Source of the DNA: Batkoa obscura | Taxonomy: Eukaryota; Entomophthoromycota; Entomophthoromycetes; Entomophthorales; Batkoaceae | Direction: 5' to 3' | Length of the DNA stretch: 64,000 nt | Assembly: GCA_030770535.1 (NCBI GenBank) | Contig: JASVEC010000032.1 | Location: forward strand, 1-64,000 | In this document: piece by piece, positions 12,060 to 22,415 of the stretch | Layout of the letters: every line of letters starts with the position of its first letter | How positions within the stretch are numbered: the stretch's first letter is position 1 | Position numbers and translations under genes: made by a program | Notes under the pieces: model-generated | The model's database searches: none | The model's input: the letters and a program-made list of their open reading frames with translations, nothing else | What the model was told of the DNA's origin: nothing

Positions 12060-12520
12060 TATAAAAATTTAATTCAACTTCAAATCTTGCTATTTATCAA
12101 ATTTATTTATAGGAATGCTTTGGTTTTTAACAAGTGTTTTCTTATTTTTTAAGCTTAAAGCTTAGTAAATTATTGCTTGAATCAAAAATCTTGAAAAACA
12201 TCGTTAGATATTTAATATTCATTTTTAGGATAATGGGAAAAGTAAAGCTTATAGTATTATAATGTAATAAAAACTATAATAATAAAATTGTTTGACTGCA
12301 TCATAAATAGATAGGTAGCAAATTTCTGAAGAAGCATCAGTATACATTTCAATTGAGCAATACGTGGACACCTTTTGCTTTACAATTTTTCCATTCTTTA
12401 TTCATTATAAAGCTTTAAAGTGCTAATCAACTTTAAAGATAATAAAAGGCATTGATGTATATTTGTTTTGAGTTTAAATATTGAGAAAGCTGAATCTAAA
12501 CTAATAAGAATATTATATAT
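12060..12520. other. Intergenic spacer
   Basis: AT-rich, with nothing recognisable before the MITE at 12521. Confidence 0.5.
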
Positions 12521-12619
12521 GGGGATGTATTTTTACGTTTAAGAATTTTACTAACAAATTTTCCACTTAAATAGCGCTTAAAAAATGGAAAAAGTAATAA
12601 AGTCAAAAAAAACATTCCC
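12521..12619 (+). mobile_element. MITE copy
   Basis: Forward copy, GGGGATG to CATTCCC, flanked by ATAT on both sides. Confidence 0.9.
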
Positions 12620-13346
12620 ATATGTTATTTTTTATGTCTACACTAATGAAAGAATTTAAATATTTTTAGTATTTCTATTTTTTTCGAGTTATGACGAAAA
12701 CAAATATTTTAAAAAAATAATAAAGCAAACCCTATATCTTAGTGTAATTTTAAGCATCGTTAATCAAATGTTATGTTTCTGAGTTGGTTTTAATGTAATA
12801 TTTGTAATTTTCTCATCAAATTATAAATCAAAAATGACAAGCCATTGTTTTAGAGTAGTTTGAGTATTTATATCTTTCTTATATTCACACTATTAATTTT
12901 TACAAGATGCACTAAATTTAAATCCATGTTGGGAATTGAAAATAAAATGTACTAACTCTCAGTGTTATAAAAGCTACTAAGCTCATCATATCCTTTTTGT
13001 ATTCTTAAACATTTATATAAATGATAGTTAAAATTTTAAGTATCAAACTATAGTTGAATGATTAATCTATTTATATGCTCAATAAAATCCTGAAATAAAC
13101 CCTTTAACGTTAAGCAGATGTATATATACTATTGTATTAATTGGTGATTTATAATGATTGAGGATTTGAATTGCTAGTTTATTTTAATTTTCAAACTGCA
13201 ACAAGATCTGGAGATCCTTGATAATACATTATAAACCAAATGTGAAGGTTTTAAAGGAATGTTTCGACTTATAGAATCAATTTTTTAAAAATAAATATTC
13301 GAATAAAAGCCATCAACGTTTAAAACTCAATCTATTTTATTATATT
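12620..13346. other. Intergenic spacer
   Basis: Downstream side of YHM2 and of the desaturase gene; AT-rich, no feature seen. Confidence 0.5.
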
Positions 13347-14561
13347 TTACTTTGATTTATAAAATAAAACATCCCCTTCATCTTCAATAAACAAACAATT
13401 TCTTGCAGATCTATAGAGGGATAAATGAAGAGGGGTCCTATCGTAAAGATAATATTGACCCAATTTGGCCTTAAGATATTTAGTTGCTTCAATTGCATTA
13501 TAGAAGGGCATTTGAGAGAACAAATGATGTGCAACATGTGAATCATTAATATGATGAAGAGCAATATTAAGAAACCAACCAAAGTCACGATCAACAGTAG
13601 TCAAGGCACCTCTGACAAAATTCCATTCCTTTGGGTCGTAATGAGGAATATAAACATCAGTGTGTTGTAAAAAGGTAATTGTTACCAACCAAGCATTAAC
13701 ATTGATGTAAGGGATTAGATAATATTTGGCTACTGTCCAAAAGGAAGTAGTCTTAATGAAGTAAGCTAATACAGAAAATGCTACTATCAATCCAGCATCT
13801 GAATATAAAACTTTAAATGCTTGATGTGGGCGAAATATTGGAGATGTTGGGTGAAAGTGAGAAGTATATTGCTTATAAGGTTGTCCAGAGGCATTCCATA
13901 TAAGGTAAGCGGGCCATCCAAATAATAAGATTCTAACTACACGTAAAATGGAGTAGATTGGAGCTGTTTCAACTGATTCATTTATTGTATCATATAGTTT
14001 ATTATGCTCGCTTCTTCTAATTGGTACAAACACTTGATCCTCATGTAAATGACCAGTGTGAGCGTGATGACGAGCATGAGAAATACGCCAAGAGTGATAT
14101 GGGACCAATAGTCCAGTGTGTAGTACAAATCCAACAAAGTCATTGATGGCCTTATGATCTGAGAACGCTTGATGGCCACATTCATGGGCAATAACCCATA
14201 ACCCTGTCATGAATACACCTTGAAAAAACCAGTACAATGGCCATGCAACCAATTGAATAGCAAATGAAAATGTATCAAAGTAGGTTGCAATATAAAATAA
14301 AATGGAGCATATTAACAAATCAATTAATGTGTGAATAGAAGACTTAAGTGTAGAGCGCTTGAATAAATGAGCTGGGATACTCTCACGTAACTCCTTTATA
14401 GTAAAATTTGGTGGAGTATAGTTTTTATGATAGAATTCAACACCCTGATTGCTAGTTATATAGCTCAAATCGTTTGCTTTAAATCCGTTGTCGCTCAAGT
14501 TTTCAGAATGTACTGCATCGAATTTTTTGCTACTATTATCAATCGTTTCTGGTGGAGACAT
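13347..14561 (-). CDS. FAD2: Delta-12 (oleate) fatty acid desaturase
   Basis: Membrane di-iron desaturase that inserts the second double bond into oleoyl chains to make linoleate; endoplasmic reticulum. 404 aa in one exon, the normal length. The three histidine boxes are complete: HECGH (126-130), HARHH (162-166) and HVAHH (342-346). Hydrophobic pairs lie around 75-120 and 250-300. Flanking blocks such as FVLHTGLLVPYHSWRISHAR and HHLFSQMPFYNAIEATKYLK are typical of FAD2/delta-12 enzymes rather than delta-9. A delta-15 (omega-3) activity cannot be excluded from sequence alone. Its upstream side faces the MITE belt. Confidence 0.92.
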   Translation of the reverse strand: MSPPETIDNSSKKFDAVHSENLSDNGFKANDLSYITSNQGVEFYHKNYTPPNFTIKELRESIPAHLFKRSTLKSSIHTLIDLLICSILFYIATYFDTFSFAIQLVAWPLYWFFQGVFMTGLWVIAHECGHQAFSDHKAINDFVGFVLHTGLLVPYHSWRISHARHHAHTGHLHEDQVFVPIRRSEHNKLYDTINESVETAPIYSILRVVRILLFGWPAYLIWNASGQPYKQYTSHFHPTSPIFRPHQAFKVLYSDAGLIVAFSVLAYFIKTTSFWTVAKYYLIPYINVNAWLVTITFLQHTDVYIPHYDPKEWNFVRGALTTVDRDFGWFLNIALHHINDSHVAHHLFSQMPFYNAIEATKYLKAKLGQYYLYDRTPLHLSLYRSARNCLFIEDEGDVLFYKSK

Positions 14562-15282
14562 TATTGTATAAAAAACTCCTTTAAGGAATTTGTCATTTTA
14601 ATTTATACTTTGACTTTTTTAATTTTCCCTTTCCAATTTGTATTTAGGGATACATAGCCAATTAAATTAAACTAAAATAATCTAAAATTAACAATGGACC
14701 TATCATAGTGTTAATCTAAAGCACCCACATATTCATTTATCCCCCTTTTTCTTAAATTTTAATTATAAATTATTATTCCGAGGATAAGTGCAGGAAAATC
14801 ATAGAATACCAACTTGAACTACTATGATTAGATATGTGGCAAAGATCTAAGATTATTTCATCATAATATAAAAAATACCGTTTCTATCGATATAAAAATA
14901 CGATTGAATACTGGCTAAATTAAATACAATAGCATCTAAAGTAGTAGTACTGATTTTTATATTTTCTACTAAAAATTACTTTATTAAATTCCGCTCAGAA
15001 GTAACGTTATTATCAAAACAAAAATATAGGTTATATTAGCACTTAGTATGTTAGGGGGCTTTTCCCTTTATTGTTGAGATGAAAAAAATTCGTTACCATG
15101 AATTATAATTAAGATTAGCGTAGCGCTAAGAAGATATACTATAATGTTATAAAAACATGGATTTTAATAAACTTTTAAAATATTTACACTGTCATATTAC
15201 TTCTTTTATTGACAATCGATTAAGATTAGGTTGGTGTTAAAAGTTAAAGATCAGGAATTAGGGTTAGGGATTTTATATATAT
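14562..15282. other. Desaturase upstream region
   Basis: AT-rich promoter-side sequence of the minus-strand desaturase leading into the MITE belt. No gene seen. Confidence 0.5.
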
Positions 15283-15378
15283 GGGGATGTATTTTTTTGT
15301 TTAAGAATTTTATTAACTTTTCTACTCAAATAGCGCTTGAGAAATAGAAAAAGCGATGAAGCTAAAAAAAACATCTCC
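15283..15378 (+). mobile_element. MITE copy
   Basis: Forward copy, GGGGATG to CATCTCC, flanked by ATAT on both sides. Confidence 0.88.
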
Positions 15379-15555
15379 ATATAATTATCTTGGATAAGTT
15401 AGTTTATTTTTTGGCTGGCCTTATATTTATTTAGTGTTATACCAGTTTTAATTAAAATTCATGATATATTTTTTCCGTCCCAACAATAAACGAAAAAACC
15501 CTATAACACACTGATATGCCAATATAACCAAAGTATGGTCTAACAACGCTTTAGA

Positions 15556-15589
15556 TTCAGTAATAAAACCAAAAAAAAATCCCCATATA
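15556..15589 (+). mobile_element. MITE fragment, right end
   Basis: A right-end remnant (GTAATAAAACC through ATCCCC) followed by ATAT. The left part is missing. Confidence 0.55.
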
Positions 15590-15608
15590 AATAATCCGAA
15601 TATATATT

Positions 15609-15800
15609 GGGGATATATTTTTTTGTTTAAGGATTTTACTAACAGTCTTTCCACTCAAATAGTGCTTAAAAAATGGGGATGTATTTTTGTATCTAACAGT
15701 TTTACTAATTTTTCCGCCTAAATAGCGCTTAAAAGATGGAAAAAGTGATGAAGCCAAAAAAAAACGCCCCCAGAAGTGATGAAATCAAAAAAACATTCCC
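15609..15800 (+). mobile_element. MITE copy split by a second MITE
   Basis: The left half (GGGGATAT through AGTGCTTAAAAAAT) and the right half (AGTGATGAAATC through CATTCCC) are separated by another forward copy at 15675-15771. Outer flanks share ATT. Confidence 0.75.
15675..15771 (+). mobile_element. MITE copy nested in 15609-15800
   Basis: Forward copy, GGGGATG to CGCCCCC, inserted just after the middle of the outer element. Its own target duplication is not clean. Confidence 0.75.
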
Positions 15801-15999
15801 ATTATTAAATAGTATTATGTTTCAGAGATCTTTATTTAAATTTGTTATCAATTTTTTTTACCTGAATTTAAAAATGATAGATAATTTTGTGTTTTTAAAT
15901 TTAAATAAAATGTATTGAAATTTTTAAATAAAAATATATTCCCGTATTTATTTAAAAAAGCTTAAAAACAAAAAGCTATAAAAAAATTATAAAGCATAT

Positions 16000-16094
16000 G
16001 GGGATGTGTTTTTTTATTTAAGAATTTTACTACAATCTTTCCACTCAAATAGCGCTTAAAAATGTAAAAATAATGAAACTAAAAAAACAGCCCC
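16000..16094 (+). mobile_element. MITE copy
   Basis: Forward copy, GGGGATG to CAGCCCC, flanked by ATAT on both sides. Confidence 0.88.
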
Positions 16095-16307
16095 ATATAT
16101 AAAAAAGCTAAATAATTTTTGTATTTATATAGTTTTAATGAAGTTTTATATAATGTTTTAAATTTTATTTTAAAATTATAAATGTCTCAATTTTTTAATT
16201 TATACGTTAATATTATTTTATAAATATTTTACAATTTATAGCATTTTTTATATAACTTAATCAAATCTTTATTTATTTCAAAATATGCAAAAGTATTTAT
16301 AAATAAT

Positions 16308-16405
16308 GGGAATGTATTTTCCTGTTTAAGAATTCTACTAACAAATTTTCCGCTTAAATAGTGCCTAAAAAACGAAAAAAGTAATGAAGCCAAAAAAATA
16401 CTCCC
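16308..16405 (+). mobile_element. MITE copy
   Basis: Forward copy, GGGAATG to ACTCCC. AATG follows on the right and also precedes if the first G is counted in the duplication. Confidence 0.85.
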
Positions 16406-16436
16406 AATGCTAGTGCTTTTTAAAAAAATACTAGAT

Positions 16437-16532
16437 GGGAATGTATTTTTATATTTAAGAATTTTACTAACAATTTTTCCACTCAAATAGCGCTTAAAAG
16501 ATAGAAAAAGTGAAGTCAAAAGAAACATCCTC
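16437..16532 (+). mobile_element. MITE copy with AGAT duplication
   Basis: Forward copy, GGGAATG to CATCCTC, flanked by AGAT at 16433-16436 and 16533-16536. This non-palindromic direct repeat fixes the duplication size at 4 bp. Confidence 0.92.
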
Positions 16533-16706
16533 AGATTATATAAAAATATATTTTTGTATTTAGGAATTTTTTAAATTATTTAAAAAAAATAAAAAAGCAA
16601 CAAAGCTAAAAAAAATACTATTATACTATAAATTAAGTTATAGCTTTTTAGAAAATTAACAATTGTTAAATTTGGAAATATACTACAATAACATAATTAA
16701 ATATAT

Positions 16707-16804
16707 GGGGATGTTTTTTTTGACTTCATTACTTTTCCATCCTTTAAGCACTATTTAAGTGGAAAGATTGTTAGTGAAATTATTAAATATAGAAATACAT
16801 CCCC
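16707..16804 (-). mobile_element. MITE copy
   Basis: Reverse copy, GGGGATG to CATCCCC, flanked by ATAT on both sides. Confidence 0.9.
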
Positions 16805-16859
16805 ATATATAAAAATTTAACATGATATATTGTAAATGAAATAGTTACATAATCCGAAT

Positions 16860-17425
16860 TGTAAAAGGTCGCTTTGTCAGCTTTATAATTGACTATAACA
16901 TAACAATCACTTAGGTTGTTGTATTCTCGAGTTTAGGCACAATCAATTCTGAGCCTTTTATTTTGATTTGCTGTGAGAATTTCTAATTTCATATTGTAAA
17001 GAATATGGGTATGTTTTTTTTGGCTTCATCATTTTTTCTATCTTTCAAGCGCTATTTGAGTGGAAAAATCGTTAGTAAAATCCTCAAATACAAAAATACA
17101 TCCCTATATCATCTTTTCATTTTAATATTCATATTTGTTGGAGTATAAAAGGGACTTTTTAACATAATAACTCAAGACTTTTTGATTGAATTATTCCTTG
17201 ATATTGTACCTTTAATAAAGCCACTAAATCTTTCCGATAATATCTTACATATATTTACAATAGTATTGTCTATTTTATCTGTCTTCCATAGCTCGTAACC
17301 TATTACGTGTTATTTCTCATAATTCGAGTCTATCTTAGTTATATAAACTAAGATCTTTCGACTTACGGCTAGTCAATCAAGCAAAAACTGCTTTTAATTC
17401 CAACCACCGAGCAACAGATTCCACA
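16860..17425 (+). mobile_element. LTR-like fossil, copy 2 (solo)
   Basis: Diverged relative of 1008-1573. Starts TGTAAAAGG, has a TATAAAAG box and AATAAA in the same order, and ends in CCACA. There is no internal region and no clean target duplication, so it is an old, broken relic. A reverse MITE (17007-17105) is inserted at a site that is empty in copy 1. Confidence 0.5.
17007..17105 (-). mobile_element. MITE copy inside LTR-like fossil 2
   Basis: Reverse copy, GGGTATG to CATCCCT, flanked by ATAT on both sides. Confidence 0.88.
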
Positions 17426-17546
17426 GGATATAATATTTAAATTTATTAGATCTGGTTTTATTTTTATTTTTATTTTTATATTTTATTTAAAATCCAGAAT
17501 TACCGTATAATTTTTATTATTTAATTTTTTAATAATTTTATTAAAT

Positions 17547-17645
17547 GGAGATGTTTTCTTTGACCTTATCACTTTTTCGATTTTTCAAGCACTATTTGAG
17601 CAGAAAAATTGTTAATAAAGCTCTTAAACACAAAAATACATCTCC
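17547..17645 (-). mobile_element. MITE copy
   Basis: Reverse copy, GGAGATG to CATCTCC. Left flank AAAT, right flank AAAC. Confidence 0.85.
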
Positions 17646-17740
17646 AAACGTTTTTTTAGTATTAACATAAAATTAATATAACTTACATAACTTTTTCTTT
17701 ATTAAAATTTTTCTATTTTTGCTTTATTTTCTATTAATAT

Positions 17741-17838
17741 GAGAATGTTTTTTTTGATTTCATCATTTTTTTCATTTTTAAACACTATTTGAGTGGAAAG
17801 ATTGTTAGTAAAATTCTTAGACAAAAAAATACATCCCC
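17741..17838 (-). mobile_element. MITE copy
   Basis: Reverse copy, GAGAATG to CATCCCC, flanked by ATAT on both sides. Confidence 0.88.
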
Positions 17839-17950
17839 ATATGTTTATTTTGTTTTTGAATAATCTTTTCTTAACTGTATGCTAAGCATATATATTGTAT
17901 AAATCTGTTTTTTTATTATGTTTTTTAAATTATTAAAATATTTAGTATAC

Positions 17951-18048
17951 GGGGATGTATTTTTTACTTAAGAATTTCATTAACAATTTTTCTGCTCAAA
18001 TAGCGCTTGAAAGATCAAAAAAAATAATAAAATCAAAAAAACATTCCC
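17951..18048 (+). mobile_element. MITE copy
   Basis: Forward copy, GGGGATG to CATTCCC. Left flank ATAC, right flank ATAT. Confidence 0.88.
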
Positions 18049-18216
18049 ATATAAATTATAATAGAGTAATTTAAAACTGTGTTGGATACTTTTGCTTTAA
18101 TAGAATTTATTTTACAGAATTTTTAAAATATTTAAAATCATGGGTGTTTGTAATATAGACAAAAAATCAACAGAAACAACAAAATATTAGAAATTCTCAG
18201 TATTCTGTTAAATATT

Positions 18217-18315
18217 GGGGATGTATTTTTGTATTTAAGAATCTTACTAACAAATTTTCCGCTTAAATAGCACTTAAAGAATGGAAAAAATAATGAAGTC
18301 AAAAAAGACACTCCC
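18217..18315 (+). mobile_element. MITE copy
   Basis: Forward copy, GGGGATG to CACTCCC. ATT is shared by both flanks. Confidence 0.85.
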
Positions 18316-19262
18316 ATTAAAAGTTCTAAAATTAAATATTTGCAGACGTAAACTTAAAAAAAGGTGTATTACCGCTTTAACTTAAAGGTGACGACGTTTT
18401 TAACTTAATTTATAACGAGTTAAACATGTCTATATAATCATATCTTTAATAATTACATAAGTACTAATTTATGATAACTTCAAAAAAGTGCTTAGTTTGG
18501 TCTAGTAGTAAAATTATCAATTTATTGATCTGCATAATTAATTCAACCCAAATACTGATTTGTTTAAATTTTAAAGTAGTTCAACACCAAAGTGGTGTAT
18601 TAAATATTTTTCAAAAGTAGTTGAAGTACCAAAAAATTAACTAATTGGGATCCTATAGCTTACACTAGTGTTGGATAGTATTTTCCGAAATAGCTTGTTT
18701 CTTAATTGATGACTTAGAAATAATTTTAAATGATTCATTCAGTTTTTAAGAATAATAAGCTAAATATGAAATTAACTTGTTATGAACGGTAAAAGGCATA
18801 AATAGTTCATAATTGAGGCTTGGTCTAATTAATATTTTTATTGGGTTATTGTTGAATATTCTGAAATAAAAATTCTAAACATGATATTAACTAGCCAATC
18901 TTATATCACTTCATTTTTAAAAAAAACAGTCACACATTATTCGCACATAATACCTAAATCGATCGATATTTTGCATATTTAAGAGCTAAAAAGGAAAGAA
19001 AAATAATATTTATATCGAATTTTGGTTCTTCTGTGATAAAAATGGCTTATTTTATTTCCATGCTTATGACCATAGTGACATGTATAAAAAGAACCAAATT
19101 TTAATCTTAGAAGCTTGCCTGTTTAATTGTTTGCTTGTATTTCTAACTTCTTTGTTAAGGTTATAGATTTATACTTGGTTGTTTTATTAGAAACCAAGGA
19201 CCATTTACATATATTATTAAACTAATAGATTTATATAAACTTAATTTACCAAGTATCTTAAA
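18316..19262. promoter_or_regulatory. EF-3 copy 1 upstream region
   Basis: Gene-free AT-rich stretch ending at the EF-3 start. A TATA-like TTTATATAAAC lies about 30 bases before the ATG. It is not similar to the upstream region of EF-3 copy 2. Confidence 0.5.
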
Positions 19263-22200
19263 ATGTCTTCCATTTATAACCTTAATCAAGAATTAAATAA
19301 TCTCTCCATTTCCGCCACTTCATCTATATCTGAGTTTCAAAAGGCTCTCTCCACTGCAAAATCATCTGATGAAATAAACAAAGCTGCTGATTCCATCGCG
19401 AGCTTTATAAAAGATAATGGTGTTGCTACTATTGGTGCCAGTGACCTTCTTTACAACCTTGATATTAATGCAGTATCAAAGGCATCCCCAGAAGTACGTG
19501 AAGGTTCATTACGTACTTACAATTCCATCTTAAATACCATTTCGAAGCCATGCGAGCCATTCATAGTTTCAGTGTTGCCTAACATCTTGGAATGTCTTTC
19601 TGATAAGTCAAGCAATGTTAGACAAGCTGCCGATGAAGTAATAAATTCCCTTTTAAAAATCATCTCCCCCAATTCTGTCAAACCCATTTTACCTGTTTTG
19701 TTTTCTGCACTTGAACTCAACAAGAAATGGCAAACTAAAGAGGGTGCACTTAATATTATTGCTTCTCTTCCAACCATTGCTCATCGTCAAGTACAAGATA
19801 ACTTAAAAGATATTCTTCCTGTCGTTTCTGATGCAATGTGGGATTCTAAACCACAAGTTAAAACTGCTGCTAAAGCTTGTATGACTTCAGTTACTGGATG
19901 TGTAGGGAATGGTGATATTGAACCTTTCCTTCCTCATCTTATTAACTGTATCGCTGATCCAACTCAAGTTCCAGAAACCATTTACAAACTTGGTTCTACC
20001 ACTTTTGTACGTGCTGTAGAAGCCCCAACTCTTTCTATTATGGTTCCTCTTTTAGTTCGTGGTTTAAATGAACGTCTTACTTCCATTAAGCGTGTCACTG
20101 CTGTCATTATTGATAACATGTGTAAACTTGTTGATAACCCAGCTGATGCTGAGCAATTTTTACCAAAACTTCTTCCAGGTCTTGAAAAAACCATTGAAGT
20201 AGTATCTGACCCAGAGTGTGTCAATGTTGTCAAACGTGCTCATGCTACTCTTCTTCGTGTAGGTGCTGGTGGTAACAAATCTTCAGCTACTGAAGCTTTT
20301 GCTAAACGTACTGAAATGGTTCGTTCCACTCTTGCTTCTCTCGTTTCTCAAGCTACTGGTTCTCCAATCGAAGATAACAAACTTGTTAAGATTGCTGTCA
20401 ATTATGCTGCTACTCTTTCTGTCCAATCAGTAGATATTCAAAATTTTGAATTAGAAGATTGGAGTTCTCAAATCTTTACTCCTTATCTTAGTTGGATTCT
20501 TAAAGATCAAACCGATTCTCTTTGTCAATCTTTCCTTAAGCTTTGTGTTGCTGAACATGAACGTGTTCTTAAAGAAACTGCCCCAGTTGAAGAAGAAGAT
20601 GATGGTGTTGTCCTTTGTGACTGTTCTTTCTCTCTTGCTTATGGTGCTTTAATTCTTTTAAATAATACTAGTTTCAAGCTTTATAAAGGTCGTCGTTATG
20701 GTCTTTGTGGTCCAAATGGTGCTGGTAAATCTACTCTTATGCGTGCTATTGCCAATGGTCAACTTGATGGTTTCCCATCCCCAGATGAATTGAAGACTGT
20801 CTTTGTTGAACATTCCCTTCAAGGTGATGACTCTGATATCAACCCAATTGATTATCTCTGTAACAATGGTGCTCATACTGTTGAAGAAGTTAAGACTCTT
20901 CTTGCTTCCGTTGGATTCAGTGAAGATATGATGCTTAACCCAGTAACTTCTCTTTCCGGTGGTTGGAAGATGAAGGTTGAACTTTCCCGTGCTCTTCTTG
21001 CTAAACCAGATATTCTTATGTTGGATGAACCTACCAATCATTTAGATACTACCAATGTCGCTTGGTTAGAAAATTACCTTACTTCTCTTCCAGATGTCAC
21101 TTCCATCATTGTTTCCCATGACTCTGGTTTCTTAGAGAATGTATGTACTGGTTTCATTCATTATGAAAACCGTAAGCTTAAGATTTACAAAGGTAATCTC
21201 TCAGAATTTGTACGTAAAGTTCCAGAAGCTAGAACTTATTATGATCTCTCTGCTTCATCTGTCAAATTCTCTTTCCCTACTCCTGGTTTCCTTGAAGGTG
21301 TTAAATCTAAAGATAAGGCTATTATTAAACTTTCTGGAATTAACTTTACCTATCCAGGAACCGATCGTCAAATTCTTTATGATATGTCGCTTCAATGTTC
21401 TCTTTCTTCTCGTGTAGTTATTCATGGTCGTAACGGTGCTGGTAAATCTACCCTTGTTAAAATTTTAACTGGTGAAATGAATACTACTGAAGGTGAAGTA
21501 TGGAAACATCCTATGTTACGTGTTGCTTATGTTGCACAACATGCTTTCCATCATTTAGAACGTCATCTTGACAAAACTCCTAATCAATATATTCAATGGC
21601 GTTACCAATATGGTGAAGATAGAGAATTGTTAGAAAAGGAAACTCGTCAAATGTCCGATGAAGATAAGATTCAAATGGAAAAGGTTGTTGTCTATGAAGG
21701 TGAAAAATACCAAATTGAAAACATCTTTGGACGTAGAAAACTCAAGAAATCTTTCGAATACGAAATTAAATGGGTTGGTAAATCTTATGATGATAATGTA
21801 TGGATCCCTCGTGATCAACTTGAACAATGGGGTTTCCAAAAGATCGTACAAGCCTACGATGATAAAGAAGCTGCTCGTGCTGGTCTTTACGCTCGTCCTC
21901 TTACTTCAGCCAATATTCAAAAACATCTTTCCGATGTTGGTCTTGATGCTGAATTTGCTACTCACTCTCGTATTCGTGGTCTCTCTGGAGGTCAAAAGGT
22001 CAAGGTTGTATTAGCAGCTGCTATGTGGGATCATCCTCATTTATTAGTGATGGACGAACCTACCAATTACTTGGATCGTGATTCTCTTGGTGCTCTTGCC
22101 AATGCTATGGACTGTTTCGAAGGTGGTGTTATCATGATTACCCATAACACTGAATTCGTTAAATTATGTCCAGAAAAATGGTTTGTTGATAATGGTAGAC

Positions 22201-22415
22201 TTACCGTTGAAGGTGGTAAACAACCAGCTGTTAAAGAGAAGCTTGAACATAAGGTTGTTGAAACTGTCAAAGATGCTTTTGGTAATGAAATTAAAGTTAA
22301 ACAACCAAAGAAAGAACTCTCCCGTAAAGAAAAGAAAGCTTTAGATAAGAAGAAGAAGGCTGCTAAGAAGAATGGTGTTGCTTTATCAGATGATGAAGAA
22401 GATTGGGACATATGA
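19263..22415 (+). CDS. TEF3: Translation elongation factor 3, copy 1
   Basis: Ribosome-bound ABC ATPase that fungi use with eEF1A in elongation, helping release E-site tRNA. 1050 aa, one exon. Order: N-terminal HEAT repeats (to ~320), four-helix region, ABC1 with Walker A GPNGAGKS (483-490), LSGG (564-567) and Walker B LMLDEP ending ~590, then ABC2 with Walker A GRNGAGKS (722-729), a chromodomain-like insertion (~810-865) typical of EF-3, LSGGQ (907-911) and Walker B DEP (931-933). The Lys-rich tail is also typical. From 19756 to 22408 the DNA equals that of copy 2 at 41403-44055; the first ~165 codons differ by many substitutions. Codons lean strongly to T- or C-ending forms (GGT, GCT, CGT, TCC) expected of a highly expressed gene. 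Confidence 0.97.
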   Translation: MSSIYNLNQELNNLSISATSSISEFQKALSTAKSSDEINKAADSIASFIKDNGVATIGASDLLYNLDINAVSKASPEVREGSLRTYNSILNTISKPCEPFIVSVLPNILECLSDKSSNVRQAADEVINSLLKIISPNSVKPILPVLFSALELNKKWQTKEGALNIIASLPTIAHRQVQDNLKDILPVVSDAMWDSKPQVKTAAKACMTSVTGCVGNGDIEPFLPHLINCIADPTQVPETIYKLGSTTFVRAVEAPTLSIMVPLLVRGLNERLTSIKRVTAVIIDNMCKLVDNPADAEQFLPKLLPGLEKTIEVVSDPECVNVVKRAHATLLRVGAGGNKSSATEAFAKRTEMVRSTLASLVSQATGSPIEDNKLVKIAVNYAATLSVQSVDIQNFELEDWSSQIFTPYLSWILKDQTDSLCQSFLKLCVAEHERVLKETAPVEEEDDGVVLCDCSFSLAYGALILLNNTSFKLYKGRRYGLCGPNGAGKSTLMRAIANGQLDGFPSPDELKTVFVEHSLQGDDSDINPIDYLCNNGAHTVEEVKTLLASVGFSEDMMLNPVTSLSGGWKMKVELSRALLAKPDILMLDEPTNHLDTTNVAWLENYLTSLPDVTSIIVSHDSGFLENVCTGFIHYENRKLKIYKGNLSEFVRKVPEARTYYDLSASSVKFSFPTPGFLEGVKSKDKAIIKLSGINFTYPGTDRQILYDMSLQCSLSSRVVIHGRNGAGKSTLVKILTGEMNTTEGEVWKHPMLRVAYVAQHAFHHLERHLDKTPNQYIQWRYQYGEDRELLEKETRQMSDEDKIQMEKVVVYEGEKYQIENIFGRRKLKKSFEYEIKWVGKSYDDNVWIPRDQLEQWGFQKIVQAYDDKEAARAGLYARPLTSANIQKHLSDVGLDAEFATHSRIRGLSGGQKVKVVLAAAMWDHPHLLVMDEPTNYLDRDSLGALANAMDCFEGGVIMITHNTEFVKLCPEKWFVDNGRLTVEGGKQPAVKEKLEHKVVETVKDAFGNEIKVKQPKKELSRKEKKALDKKKKAAKKNGVALSDDEEDWDI

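Noticed and set aside
15448-16528. Short open frames of 60-99 aa in the 15.4-16.5 kb belt
   Set aside because: They are translations of MITE copies and junctions, with no independent coding signal.
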